From NCBI GenBank assembly GCA_037443945.1, contig JBBINH010000005.1, forward strand, positions 1 through 64,000: a DNA stretch of 64,000 nucleotides, in the 5' to 3' direction. The notes below the pieces were generated by a model. It made no database searches. It worked only from the letters and a program-made list of their open reading frames with translations, and was not told the origin of the DNA. Both the position numbers and the translations under genes were made by a program. The DNA comes from SSF26 sp037443945. GTDB taxonomy: Bacteria > Chloroflexota > Anaerolineae > J102. Positions 23,760 through 32,052 of this stretch are shown here, in pieces. The first letter of the stretch is position 1. Each line of letters starts with the position of its first letter.

Positions 23760-24375
23760 TCAAATGGCGGCGGAAAATCGCCGGCTGCTGACCACGCATG
23801 GCGTTACTGCGCTCAACATCATGGCTGCGCCCGGAGCCGGTAAAACCAGCCTGATCCTGAGCACCGTCGCCGCTTTGGGTGACGGCATGCGTGTCGGTGT
23901 CATCGAGGGGGACGTGGCCTCGCGTATCGATGCCGATACCATCGCTGCGCACGGGATCCCGGTTATCCAGATTAATACCGGCGGCAACTGCCATCTCGAA
24001 GCCTGGATGGTGGGGTCGGCTCTGTCGCGCCTGCCTCTGGCCGAGCTTGATCTGCTCTTCATCGAGAACGTGGGCAATCTTATCTGCCCGGCCGCGTGGG
24101 ATTTGGGCACGGCGGCCTCCGTTGTGGTGGCCAGCGTGCCCGAAGGCCACGATAAACCCTACAAATACCCCGGCATGTTCGCCGCTGCCGACGTGGTCCT
24201 CCTCAACAAGGCCGATCTGCTGGCCTATTTTGACTTCGACCTGGCCTTTTTTGAACGTGGTTTGCGCATGGTCAACCCCCAGGCCCCCCTTTTCGTCGTC
24301 TCCTGTCGCCATGGCGACGGTTTGGACGGCTGGGTGGCCTGGCTGCGCTCGCTTCGCGACGGCTCACCGACATGA
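23719..24375 (+). CDS. hypB: Hydrogenase nickel incorporation GTPase HypB
   Basis: A 218-residue GTPase with the G1 loop 'APGAGKTS', 'EGDVASRIDAD', 'NTGGNCHLEA' (metal-site region), 'FIENVGNLICPA' and the G4 motif 'LNKADLL'. The N-terminal His-rich or Cys metal-storage extension of some HypB proteins is absent. It powers nickel transfer from HypA to the large subunit. It overlaps hypA by 41 and hypF by 4 bases. Confidence 0.93.
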   Translation: MEIPVVKQILSANDQMAAENRRLLTTHGVTALNIMAAPGAGKTSLILSTVAALGDGMRVGVIEGDVASRIDADTIAAHGIPVIQINTGGNCHLEAWMVGSALSRLPLAELDLLFIENVGNLICPAAWDLGTAASVVVASVPEGHDKPYKYPGMFAAADVVLLNKADLLAYFDFDLAFFERGLRMVNPQAPLFVVSCRHGDGLDGWVAWLRSLRDGSPT

Positions 24376-26729
24376 GTGCGATTGCCCATGAGGTCGAACG
24401 CCGACGGTTGCGCCTGAGCCTTCAGGGCGCCGTGCAGGGCGTCGGCTTTCGGCCTTTTGTCTATCGGCTGGCCACCGAGCTGGAGCTGAGCGGCTGGGTG
24501 GTCAACGACACAACCGGGGTTTTTATCGAGGTGGAAGGGCCGGCGTGCGTGTTGGAACAGTTCCTGACCCGCCTACCGGCCGAGCTACCCCCGCGCGCAT
24601 TCGTGCACAGCCTGGAGACGGAGTGGCTGGAACCGGCAGGCTACGACCGCTTTGAAATCCGCCACAGCCACAACCTGGGCGCCAAGACCGCCCTGGTGCT
24701 ACCCGATCTGGCCACCTGTCCTGATTGCCTGGCCGAGGTGTTGACCCCGACGGATCGCCGTTTCCGCTATCCCTTTACCAACTGCACCAACTGCGGTCCT
24801 CGCTTCAGCATTATCCGGGCCTTGCCCTATGACCGGCCCCATACGACCATGGCCGGGTTCACCATGTGTCCGGACTGTCGCCGCGAGTACGACGACCCGC
24901 GCGATCGACGCTTCCATGCTCAGCCCAATGCCTGCCCGGTTTGCGGGCCGCGGCTATGGTTTGGCGAGCGGCAGGGCGGAGACGGCCAGGGGGTTGCCGA
25001 CGGCGCGTTTGTGCCTCGGGCCGCAGGAGAGAAGGCCTTGCAGGCAACCGTGGATGCCTTGCGCCGAGGGCTTATTGTGGCCGTAAAGGGTTTGGGCGGC
25101 TTCCATCTCATGGTCGATGCCACCAACGAGGAAGCCGTGGCCCGTCTGCGGGCCCGCAAGCGTCGCGGGGACAAACCCTTCGCCCTGATGGTGCGCGATC
25201 TGGCCATGGCCCACCGCCTGTGTCAGGTCTCGTCGACGGCAGCCGCCTTGCTCGGCGCCGTCGAAGCGCCCATCGTCCTGCTGCCCCGGTCGCCGGAGCC
25301 CACCGATGCGCCGGTTCCTGTGGCCGAGGCCGTGGCGCCGGGCAATCCCAACCTGGGCATCATGCTGCCCTACACGCCCTTGCACCATCTGCTCCTGCGC
25401 GATTTCGACCGGCCCGTTGTCGCCACCAGCGGCAATCGCAGCGACGAACCCATCTGTACGGATAACGACGAGGCCCTGACGCGGCTGGCCGAGCTGGCCG
25501 ATGCTTTTCTGTTGCACGATCGGCCCATCGCCCGCCATGTGGATGATAGCGTGGCCTGGATCGTGGACGATACGCCTCGGCTCTTGCGCCGGGCGCGCGG
25601 TTACGCGCCGTTACCGGTGCGCCTGGCCGCGCCCGTGCCCACCATTCTGGCCGTTGGCGCTCATCTCAAGAATACGGTGGCCCTTAGCGTAGGGCGACAG
25701 GTGTTCATCAGCCAACACATCGGCGATCTGGAAACGGCCGAGGCCATGGCGGCCTTTGAACGGGTGATCGCCGATTTCCTGCGCCTGTACGAAGCCGAAC
25801 CCGTCGCCGTTGCCCATGACCTTCATCCCGCCTATGCCTCCACCCGCTATGCCCTCGATATCCCGCCGGAAACGGTTCCGCGCATCCCGGTGCAGCATCA
25901 TCACGCCCATCTGGCCGCTTGTCTGGCCGAACACGGGGTGAACGAGGCGGTGCTGGGTGTGACCTGGGACGGCACCGGTTATGGGCCGGACGGTACCGTA
26001 TGGGGCGGCGAGTTTTTGCTGGGCGATGCGCGCGACTACATCCGTGTGGCCCATTTGCGTCCCTTCCGCTTACCGGGCGGCGATGCCGCCGTACACGAGC
26101 CGCGGCGGGTGGCTTTGGCCCTGCTGGCGGAACTATACGGCGAGGCCGCCTGGACCTGGGAGGATCTGGCGCCTGTGGCCGCCTGCACCCCGAACGAACG
26201 CCGGGTCCTGGCCCGCATGGTGGCCGGAGGGTTCCGGGCGCCGTGGACCACGAGCATGGGCCGTCTGTTCGACGGGGTGGCGGCGCTCGGCGGCCTTCAG
26301 CAGCGGGTCAGTTACGAAGGCCAGGCGGCCATGCGTTTGGAGTTTGTGACCGATCCGACCGAGAAAGGAGCCTATCCGCTCGAGCTGGTGCCTGCGCCTG
26401 CCGCTTCCGGCTGGATGCTCGATTGGGGGCCGCTGATCGAGGCGGTCATCACGGACGTGCGCCGCGGGGTATCGGTCGGGGTCGTGGCCGGCCGCTTTCA
26501 TAATGCCCTGGTCAACGCCCTTGTCCGGGTGGCGCAGGCCGTCGGACATCCGCGGGTGGCCCTGACCGGCGGTTGCTTTCAGAATCGCCTGCTCACCGAA
26601 CGAGCCCTGGCGGCCCTGCGGGCGGCCGGTTTTGACGTTCTTCTCCACCGCCAGGTGCCGCCCAACGACGGCGGCATCAGCCTGGGTCAGATCGCCGTTG
26701 CTGCCGCACGGCTGGGGTATACGGCCTGA
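24372..26729 (+). CDS. hypF: Carbamoyltransferase HypF
   Basis: A 785-residue protein with the full HypF order: acylphosphatase domain (about 10-100, 'GAVQGVGFRPFVYRLA'), two zinc fingers ('CPDCLAEV', 'NCTNCGPRF', 'CPDCRREY', 'CPVCGPRL'), a YrdC-like domain ('GGFHLMVDATNEEAV', 'RPVVATSGNRSDEP') and a Kae1-like domain ('VQHHHAHLAACLAEH', 'LTGGCFQNRLLTE'). It makes the thiocarbamate on HypE from carbamoyl phosphate and ATP, the source of the CN ligands of the Ni-Fe site. Confidence 0.95.
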   Translation: MSAIAHEVERRRLRLSLQGAVQGVGFRPFVYRLATELELSGWVVNDTTGVFIEVEGPACVLEQFLTRLPAELPPRAFVHSLETEWLEPAGYDRFEIRHSHNLGAKTALVLPDLATCPDCLAEVLTPTDRRFRYPFTNCTNCGPRFSIIRALPYDRPHTTMAGFTMCPDCRREYDDPRDRRFHAQPNACPVCGPRLWFGERQGGDGQGVADGAFVPRAAGEKALQATVDALRRGLIVAVKGLGGFHLMVDATNEEAVARLRARKRRGDKPFALMVRDLAMAHRLCQVSSTAAALLGAVEAPIVLLPRSPEPTDAPVPVAEAVAPGNPNLGIMLPYTPLHHLLLRDFDRPVVATSGNRSDEPICTDNDEALTRLAELADAFLLHDRPIARHVDDSVAWIVDDTPRLLRRARGYAPLPVRLAAPVPTILAVGAHLKNTVALSVGRQVFISQHIGDLETAEAMAAFERVIADFLRLYEAEPVAVAHDLHPAYASTRYALDIPPETVPRIPVQHHHAHLAACLAEHGVNEAVLGVTWDGTGYGPDGTVWGGEFLLGDARDYIRVAHLRPFRLPGGDAAVHEPRRVALALLAELYGEAAWTWEDLAPVAACTPNERRVLARMVAGGFRAPWTTSMGRLFDGVAALGGLQQRVSYEGQAAMRLEFVTDPTEKGAYPLELVPAPAASGWMLDWGPLIEAVITDVRRGVSVGVVAGRFHNALVNALVRVAQAVGHPRVALTGGCFQNRLLTERALAALRAAGFDVLLHRQVPPNDGGISLGQIAVAAARLGYTA

Positions 26730-26795
26730 ACCATTTTGACCCCTCCGGATTCCGGCACTTTTGGCGATGGCCTGCTCTTTGGCAAGGAGGTTGTT

Positions 26796-27056
26796 ATGTG
26801 TCTTGGCGTACCCGGTAAAATCATCAGCATCGAACCCAATCCCCTGGGGATTACCATGGGCAAGGTCAATTTCGGCGGCGTGACCAAAGAGGTTTGCCTG
26901 GCCTATGTGCCCGATGCCCAGGTGGATGACTACGTCATCGTCCATGCCGGCTTCGCCCTCAACAAAATCAACGAGGCCGAAGCCCAAGAAGTGTTCGCCC
27001 TCTTGCGGGCCATGAATGAGTTGCAAGAGCTGGAACAAACCGAGCCGCCCGATTGA
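26796..27056 (+). CDS. hypC: Hydrogenase assembly chaperone HypC
   Basis: An 86-residue protein starting MCLGVPGKIISIE, with the essential N-terminal Cys2; ATG 26796 is preceded by AGGAGG. It forms a complex with HypD that carries the Fe(CN)2CO moiety to the large subunit. The gene sits between hypF and hypD, with an 18-base gap to hypD. Confidence 0.93.
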   Translation: MCLGVPGKIISIEPNPLGITMGKVNFGGVTKEVCLAYVPDAQVDDYVIVHAGFALNKINEAEAQEVFALLRAMNELQELEQTEPPD

Positions 27057-27074
27057 GCCCGAGGAGGAGGCCCT

Positions 27075-28178
27075 ATGCGTTTTCTGGATGAATACCGTCG
27101 CGAGGAAGATGTGCGCGTGCTCTTACGGGCCATCGAGCGCACGGTCACCCGGCCGTGGACGATTATGGAGGTGTGTGGTGGTCAGACCCACACGCTCATC
27201 ATGTCCGGGATTGACGAGATGTTGCCGGAGGCGATCACCATGGTGCATGGCCCCGGCTGTCCTGTCTGTGTAACGCCTTTGGAACTCATCGATCGGGCCA
27301 TTGCCATCGCCCAACAGCCGGGGGTTATTTTCACCTCCTTCGGCGATATGCTGCGGGTACCCGGCTCGCAGACCGACCTGTTGAGCGTGAAAGCGCGCGG
27401 GGGCGATGTGCGCATGGTCTATTCGCCGTTGGATGCCCTGAAACTGGCGCAGAAATACCCCGACCGCGAGGTGGTCTTTTTCGCCGTAGGCTTTGAGACG
27501 ACGGCGCCGGGCAATGCCATGGCCGTCTGGCAGGCCCGCCAGTTAGGGCTGCGCAACTTCTCCATCCTCTGCTCCCATGTGATGGTGCCCCCGGCCATGG
27601 AGGCCATCCTCTCGGCGCCTGACAATCGCGTGCGCGGCTTTCTGGCGGCGGGTCATGTGTGCACGGTCATGGGCTATTGGGAGTATGAACCCATTGCCGA
27701 GCGCTACCGTATTCCCATCGTGGTGACGGGCTTCGAGCCTCTGGATCTGTTGCAGGGCATTTACATGACGGTGAAGGCCCTGGAGGAAGGCCGCTGGGGG
27801 GTCGAGAACCAGTACACCCGCGCCGTCACGCGGGAGGGCAATCGGGCCGCTCAGGAGCTGACTTTCCGCGTCTTTGAGGTGTGCGACCGGGCCTGGCGCG
27901 GGATCGGCGTCATTCCGGCCAGCGGTTATCGCCTGCGGCCCGAATTCGCCGATTTCGACGCCGAGCGGCGCTTTGGCGTGGACCGGGTGGTCGCCACCGA
28001 ATCGCCTTTGTGTATTGCCGGTCAGATCTTGCGCGGGTTGGTCAAGCCGCACGAGTGTCAGGCTTTTGGCACGCTCTGCACGCCCGAACATCCTCTGGGC
28101 GCGCCTATGGTCTCCAGCGAGGGTGCTTGCGCCGCCTATTTCCATTCCGGTCGGGTGGCCGTGCCGGAACCGGCATGA
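27075..28178 (+). CDS. hypD: Hydrogenase formation protein HypD
   Basis: A 367-residue protein. Motifs include 'IMEVCGGQTHTL' (the CGGxH motif with the catalytic Cys), 'HGPGCPVCVTPLELID' (the redox Cys pair), 'FAVGFETTAPGNA', and late Cys residues in 'FGTLCTPEHPLG'. It is the scaffold on which Fe(CN)2CO is assembled with HypC and HypE. GGAGGAGG precedes the ATG at 27075. Confidence 0.95.
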   Translation: MRFLDEYRREEDVRVLLRAIERTVTRPWTIMEVCGGQTHTLIMSGIDEMLPEAITMVHGPGCPVCVTPLELIDRAIAIAQQPGVIFTSFGDMLRVPGSQTDLLSVKARGGDVRMVYSPLDALKLAQKYPDREVVFFAVGFETTAPGNAMAVWQARQLGLRNFSILCSHVMVPPAMEAILSAPDNRVRGFLAAGHVCTVMGYWEYEPIAERYRIPIVVTGFEPLDLLQGIYMTVKALEEGRWGVENQYTRAVTREGNRAAQELTFRVFEVCDRAWRGIGVIPASGYRLRPEFADFDAERRFGVDRVVATESPLCIAGQILRGLVKPHECQAFGTLCTPEHPLGAPMVSSEGACAAYFHSGRVAVPEPA

Positions 28179-28187
28179 CGGATCCGC

Positions 28188-29264
28188 ATGATGGAAGCCA
28201 TGAACACAACCTTTGCCTTGCAGTGTCCGATTCCCCTTCAGGACTATCCGACGATCACGCTGGCCCACGGCGGTGGTGGCAGGCTGACGCAGATGCTCAT
28301 CGAACGAATGTATCTGCCGGCCTTCCGCAATCCCTTGCTGGAAAGCCTGCACGATGGCGCCGTTTTGACTCTGTCCGGAATGGCCGACGGGGCCCGTCTG
28401 GCCTTTACAACCGATTCCTTCGTCGTCAGTCCGCGGGTGTTTCCCGGCGGCGATATCGCCTCGCTGGCCGTCTTCGGCACGGTCAACGATCTGGCGATGT
28501 GCGGCGCCCAACCGTTGGCTCTTTCTGCCGCCTTCATCCTCGAAGAAGGTCTGCCCATGGCAGAGCTGTGGCAAATGGTGCGCTCCCTGGCCGAAGCGGT
28601 CGCCCGGGTGGGTGTACCGATTGTGACCGGCGACACCAAGGTGGTGGATCGGGGCAAGGGGGATGGACTGTTTATCAATACGGCGGGCATCGGCCTGATC
28701 CCGCCGGGGGTACAGATAGCGCCAAACCGGGCGCAACCGGGTGATGTCATCCTCGTCAACGGGCCTATTGCCGAACACGGCATCGCCATCATGTCGGTGC
28801 GAGAAGGGCTGGAGTTCGAGACGACCTTAGAGAGCGATTCGGCGCCGTTGCACGACCTGGTGGCCGCGGTGCTGGCGGCGGCCGGTGAGGCCGTCCATGT
28901 GTTGCGGGATCCCACGCGTGGCGGCGTTTCCAGCGCCCTCAACGAGATCGCACGGGCGGCGAATGTGGGTATTCGTCTTGACGAGGCGCAGATCCCGGTA
29001 AGTGAGGCGGTGCGGGGTGCCTGTGAGATCCTGGGACTGGACCCGCTCTACGTGGCCAACGAGGGCAAATGCCTGGTCATCGTGGCGCCCGAAGCGGCCG
29101 AAGCGGTGTTGGCGGCCATGCGCGAGCACCCGCTGGGTCGTCAGGCCGCCGTGATCGGCGAGGTGGTGGCCGAGCACCCTCGTCGGGTGATCCTCCGCAG
29201 TCGCATCGGTGGGCAACGCATTGTCGAAATGCTCAGCGGCGAGCAGTTGCCGCGCATCTGCTGA
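28188..29264 (+). CDS. hypE: Hydrogenase expression/formation protein HypE
   Basis: A PurM-like protein of 358 residues (ATG 28200 would give 354). 'LAHGGGGRLTQMLIERM', 'FVVSPRVFPGGDIASLAVFGTVNDLAMCGAQPLAL' and 'DPTRGGVSSALNEIA' are family hallmarks. The C-terminus ends PRIC, whose Cys receives the carbamoyl group from HypF and is dehydrated to thiocyanate. It is the last gene of the hydrogenase block. Although paralogous to selenophosphate synthetase (SelD), it is clearly HypE by its C-terminal Cys and context. Confidence 0.95.
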   Translation: MMEAMNTTFALQCPIPLQDYPTITLAHGGGGRLTQMLIERMYLPAFRNPLLESLHDGAVLTLSGMADGARLAFTTDSFVVSPRVFPGGDIASLAVFGTVNDLAMCGAQPLALSAAFILEEGLPMAELWQMVRSLAEAVARVGVPIVTGDTKVVDRGKGDGLFINTAGIGLIPPGVQIAPNRAQPGDVILVNGPIAEHGIAIMSVREGLEFETTLESDSAPLHDLVAAVLAAAGEAVHVLRDPTRGGVSSALNEIARAANVGIRLDEAQIPVSEAVRGACEILGLDPLYVANEGKCLVIVAPEAAEAVLAAMREHPLGRQAAVIGEVVAEHPRRVILRSRIGGQRIVEMLSGEQLPRIC

Positions 29265-29516
29265 AGAGACGTCGGTAACCTGGGTTCGTTGAGACAGCGA
29301 CGCGGCCGCAACCGGATGCCCCGGGAATTGATCATCCTCGAGCGTTTGACCTTTATACTACCCGGCTGTCTGCCACCCGATGCTAAGCAAACATGACGCT
29401 CTTTAGGCCCCTTAGGCCGGGCGTCGGCTTGCGCCGACCGGGGGCTACAGGATTGGTGTGGCGACTTGATCGGTACGCAGGCAGTTACCCACACCTTCAC
29501 AACAAGGAAGACACCC

Positions 29517-30434
29517 ATGAAAAGCGTTTTCATCGTTCTGGGCATCTTCGTCGTTTTGTTGCTCGTCGTGTATCTATGGCCGGTGCCGCACAAGGGTTTT
29601 GCCGAGCTTGCGGAGAAAGTCCCGCCGCAACAACGGCAATCGCTGCTCGACTTTCGTCAGCGCCATCCGGCCAGGGATATCCAGGTAGGCGGAAAGCATT
29701 GGGAATACGTGGCCTTTGGACAGGGCGAGAAAACCATCTTATTCCTGCACGGTATGACCGGAGCTTACGATATCTGGTGGCAACAGATGGTGCCTCTTTC
29801 CGGGCGCTACAAGGTGATTAGCGTTACCTATCCCCCTGTCGAAACCCTGGAAGAGCTGAGCCGGGGGGTTTTGGCCGTATTGGATGCCGAAGGTGTGCAG
29901 CGTGCCCATATGGTGGGAACGTCACTTGGCGGATACCTTCTGCAATATCTGCTGGTTCATCATCCCGAACGTATCGAAAAAGCCGTTTTAGGCAACACAT
30001 TTCCGCCCAACGACCTCTTACGTCAACGGAATCAAGCGCTGATTCGCGTCTTGCCTTTCCTGCCCAATTGGCTGGTCATGCGCTTTTTCCGGAATAACTT
30101 CGTGAATACCATCTACCCTGCCGCGGGCTATTCGGAACTGGTGTTGGCTTATATGCTGGAACAGGTTTCCGGACGGATGAGCAAAGCCCAGGTGATCGGG
30201 CGGGCCAAAGCCGTGATCGAGCCGTTTTCGCCTCCCGATCCCGCGGCGTTGGGCATTGCGGTGATGATCATCGAAGCCGACAACGATCCCCTGGTCGAAG
30301 CGACCCTGCGAGAGCAATTGAAAGCCACCTATCCCTCCGCGCAGGTGCATACCCTTCATGCTGTCGGGCATTTTCCGTATCTCAACGATCCCGAGACGTA
30401 CACGGAATGGCTCCGTGCCTTCTTCGGTTCATAA
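29517..30434 (+). CDS. Alpha/beta hydrolase with N-terminal membrane anchor
   Basis: A 305-residue protein from ATG 29517. An uncleaved anchor or signal helix covers residues 3-20 ('SVFIVLGIFVVLLLVVYL'). The hydrolase core has 'FLHGMTGAYDIWW' (oxyanion region), the nucleophile elbow 'MVGTSLGGYLLQYLL' (G-T-S-L-G, Ser), a late Asp in 'IIEADNDPLV' and the catalytic His in 'HAVGHFPYLND'. The substrate is unknown. The 252-base gap before it holds no clear promoter. Confidence 0.82.
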   Translation: MKSVFIVLGIFVVLLLVVYLWPVPHKGFAELAEKVPPQQRQSLLDFRQRHPARDIQVGGKHWEYVAFGQGEKTILFLHGMTGAYDIWWQQMVPLSGRYKVISVTYPPVETLEELSRGVLAVLDAEGVQRAHMVGTSLGGYLLQYLLVHHPERIEKAVLGNTFPPNDLLRQRNQALIRVLPFLPNWLVMRFFRNNFVNTIYPAAGYSELVLAYMLEQVSGRMSKAQVIGRAKAVIEPFSPPDPAALGIAVMIIEADNDPLVEATLREQLKATYPSAQVHTLHAVGHFPYLNDPETYTEWLRAFFGS

Positions 30435-30535
30435 CGGGATCGAACAACCGACGCCGGGCAAGAGCAGCGGCGCCGTTGGGATAAGAGACCGTCAAACGGG
30501 GATCCCCTGGTTCGGAAAAAGGATTTCACCTTTTG

Positions 30536-30565
30536 GGGGCCATGAGTCATAGCCGCCATGGCCCC
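30536..30565. other. 9-bp inverted repeat between convergent genes
   Basis: GGGGCCATG at 30536-30544 and its perfect complement CATGGCCCC at 30557-30565 can form a hairpin with a 12-base loop, in the 188-base gap between two convergent genes. Neither side has a U tract, so it is not a classic intrinsic terminator, but it may end transcripts from both sides. Confidence 0.35.
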
Positions 30566-30622
30566 TTGTGTCCTCCTCTCTGCTTCGGTGCGCGATGGGG
30601 GCGGGAACCGAAAGCGGCGGCC

Positions 30623-31111
30623 TTATTCGCTTAGCGCGATGGCAAAGCCCGCACCCAGGGCGGCCATCATTCCGGCCGCCAACCACACCACCCCACAGAA
30701 CAGCACGGCAAAGAAGACGCTGCCGCCCACCGTGTTGAGCGCCATCAGGTCGATTCCCGCTTCGGCAAAAGACCGGACCACCCCCGGAGGCAATAGAAGC
30801 AGACCGGTCATGGTATCGCCGGCCAGTCGGAAACGCACCGGCGCCAGGGCGATGTTGGCCACACCGTCGATCAGACCGGCGATGATGCCGGCGATCAGGC
30901 CGGCCGCAATGCCGGGCCCCGAGCGAGGGAGCGGTAAACTCATCCGCGCGGCCATAAAGCCTGCCAGGGTCCAGGCAGCCAGGCGCAAAGGCAGGGCTGC
31001 AAAACCGCATACCGGGATGATGCCCAGGACGGAAAAAGCCACGGCCAGCGCGGCCCCGATCAAGCCCCCGTACAACGCAGGGCGCAGCATAGCAGGTGGA
31101 CGCATCGTCAT
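30623..31111 (-). CDS. Integral membrane protein, unknown
   Basis: A 162-residue, very hydrophobic protein from ATG 31111 (alternative ATG 31105). Four or five membrane helices are visible ('LYGGLIGAALAVAFSVLGI', 'AAWTLAGFMAARM', 'GIAAGLIAGIIAGLID', 'FFAVLFCGVVWLAAGMMAALGAGFA'), with Gly/Ala-rich helix-packing patterns. I do not recognise the family. It lies 51 bases downstream of the alpha/beta hydrolase gene on the same strand and could be co-transcribed. Confidence 0.65.
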   Translation of the reverse strand: MTMRPPAMLRPALYGGLIGAALAVAFSVLGIIPVCGFAALPLRLAAWTLAGFMAARMSLPLPRSGPGIAAGLIAGIIAGLIDGVANIALAPVRFRLAGDTMTGLLLLPPGVVRSFAEAGIDLMALNTVGGSVFFAVLFCGVVWLAAGMMAALGAGFAIALSE

Positions 31112-31162
31112 AAAGCGGGATCGAAAAGCACGGCCGCAATCTACCACCGGCCGCAAGGCTTG

Positions 31163-32020
31163 TCAAACGTCATCTGCCCCCATCATCGTCCCGGTATCCT
31201 GAGGCCGATCCGGTGGGGTGGGAAACGTTTCGACAGTGCGCAAAAAGGCACGCACCCGCGCCAGAAAGGCTTCGGGCCGATCGCGATGGACGGCATGACC
31301 GCTGTTCGGCATGAACTCGAAACGGCAGATAGGGATACGCGCGGCCAGTCGTGTCACATCGCGCACCGTGTTGCCTATTTCGCCCTCGCCGTTGATAAGC
31401 AACACCGGGCAGCGAATGGCTGCGGCTTCCTCCAGGCAGATGTTACCGCCGGCCGCAGCGATGGCATGGGCCGCTTCGACCCAGCCGACGATCAGGCTTT
31501 CCCATTGCTCGGCTCCGTGGTCGGCGATGATCTGGTCGCGCCAGGCGGCCCGTTCCGGACCCCAGGCCGAGACCGGCAACCAGTCCCGCACCGCCTGCAC
31601 ATGTTCCGGCGAGATGACACCGGAAACACCCCAGGCCACGACCCCCGCCACCCGGTCAGGCCACAGGGCCGCCACGAGAAGGGCAACCTCGGCGCCGTCG
31701 CTAAACCCCAACAGGATAGCCCGCCCGCCGGGCAATAGGGTGTGCAGCAGGTGGGCCACATCGGTTGCATCGCGACGATAAAAATCGGGCGGGAACGTGC
31801 GCGGGGGTGGCCGACTGGCCCCGTAACCCCGTAGATCAGGTGCCAACAGCCGGTAATCCGGCGCCAGCGCCGCCATCAAATCGCCGAAATGGCGCTGCGC
31901 CGTCCCGGTAAAGCCGTGGATGAGGACAAGGGGATAAGGCCGCGGCCGGGCAGGGTGCAGCTCACGGCAGACCAGCCGCGCCCCGTCAGGTAAAGTCAGG
32001 GTGTGGACCGTCTCGGTCAT
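31163..32020 (-). CDS. Alpha/beta hydrolase
   Basis: A 285-residue soluble protein from ATG 32020 (MTETVHTLTLPDG). 'LVLIHGFTGTAQRHF' carries the oxyanion HG motif, 'ILLGFSDGAEVALLVA' the nucleophile (G-F-S-D-G), 'LINGEGEIGN' the acid region and 'PNSGHAVHRDRPEAF' the catalytic His. It resembles the MhpC/proline-iminopeptidase-like group; the substrate is unknown. It starts 32 bases downstream of the C25 homologue gene. Confidence 0.85.
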   Translation of the reverse strand: MTETVHTLTLPDGARLVCRELHPARPRPYPLVLIHGFTGTAQRHFGDLMAALAPDYRLLAPDLRGYGASRPPPRTFPPDFYRRDATDVAHLLHTLLPGGRAILLGFSDGAEVALLVAALWPDRVAGVVAWGVSGVISPEHVQAVRDWLPVSAWGPERAAWRDQIIADHGAEQWESLIVGWVEAAHAIAAAGGNICLEEAAAIRCPVLLINGEGEIGNTVRDVTRLAARIPICRFEFMPNSGHAVHRDRPEAFLARVRAFLRTVETFPTPPDRPQDTGTMMGADDV

Positions 32021-32052
32021 AGCCTGCCTCATGGCCGAATAGCGGCCTTGTG

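Noticed and set aside
28188..29264. HypE homologue as selenophosphate synthetase (SelD)
   Set aside because: It ends in PRIC and lies in the hyp operon. SelD has a catalytic Cys/Sec near its N-terminus, which is absent here.
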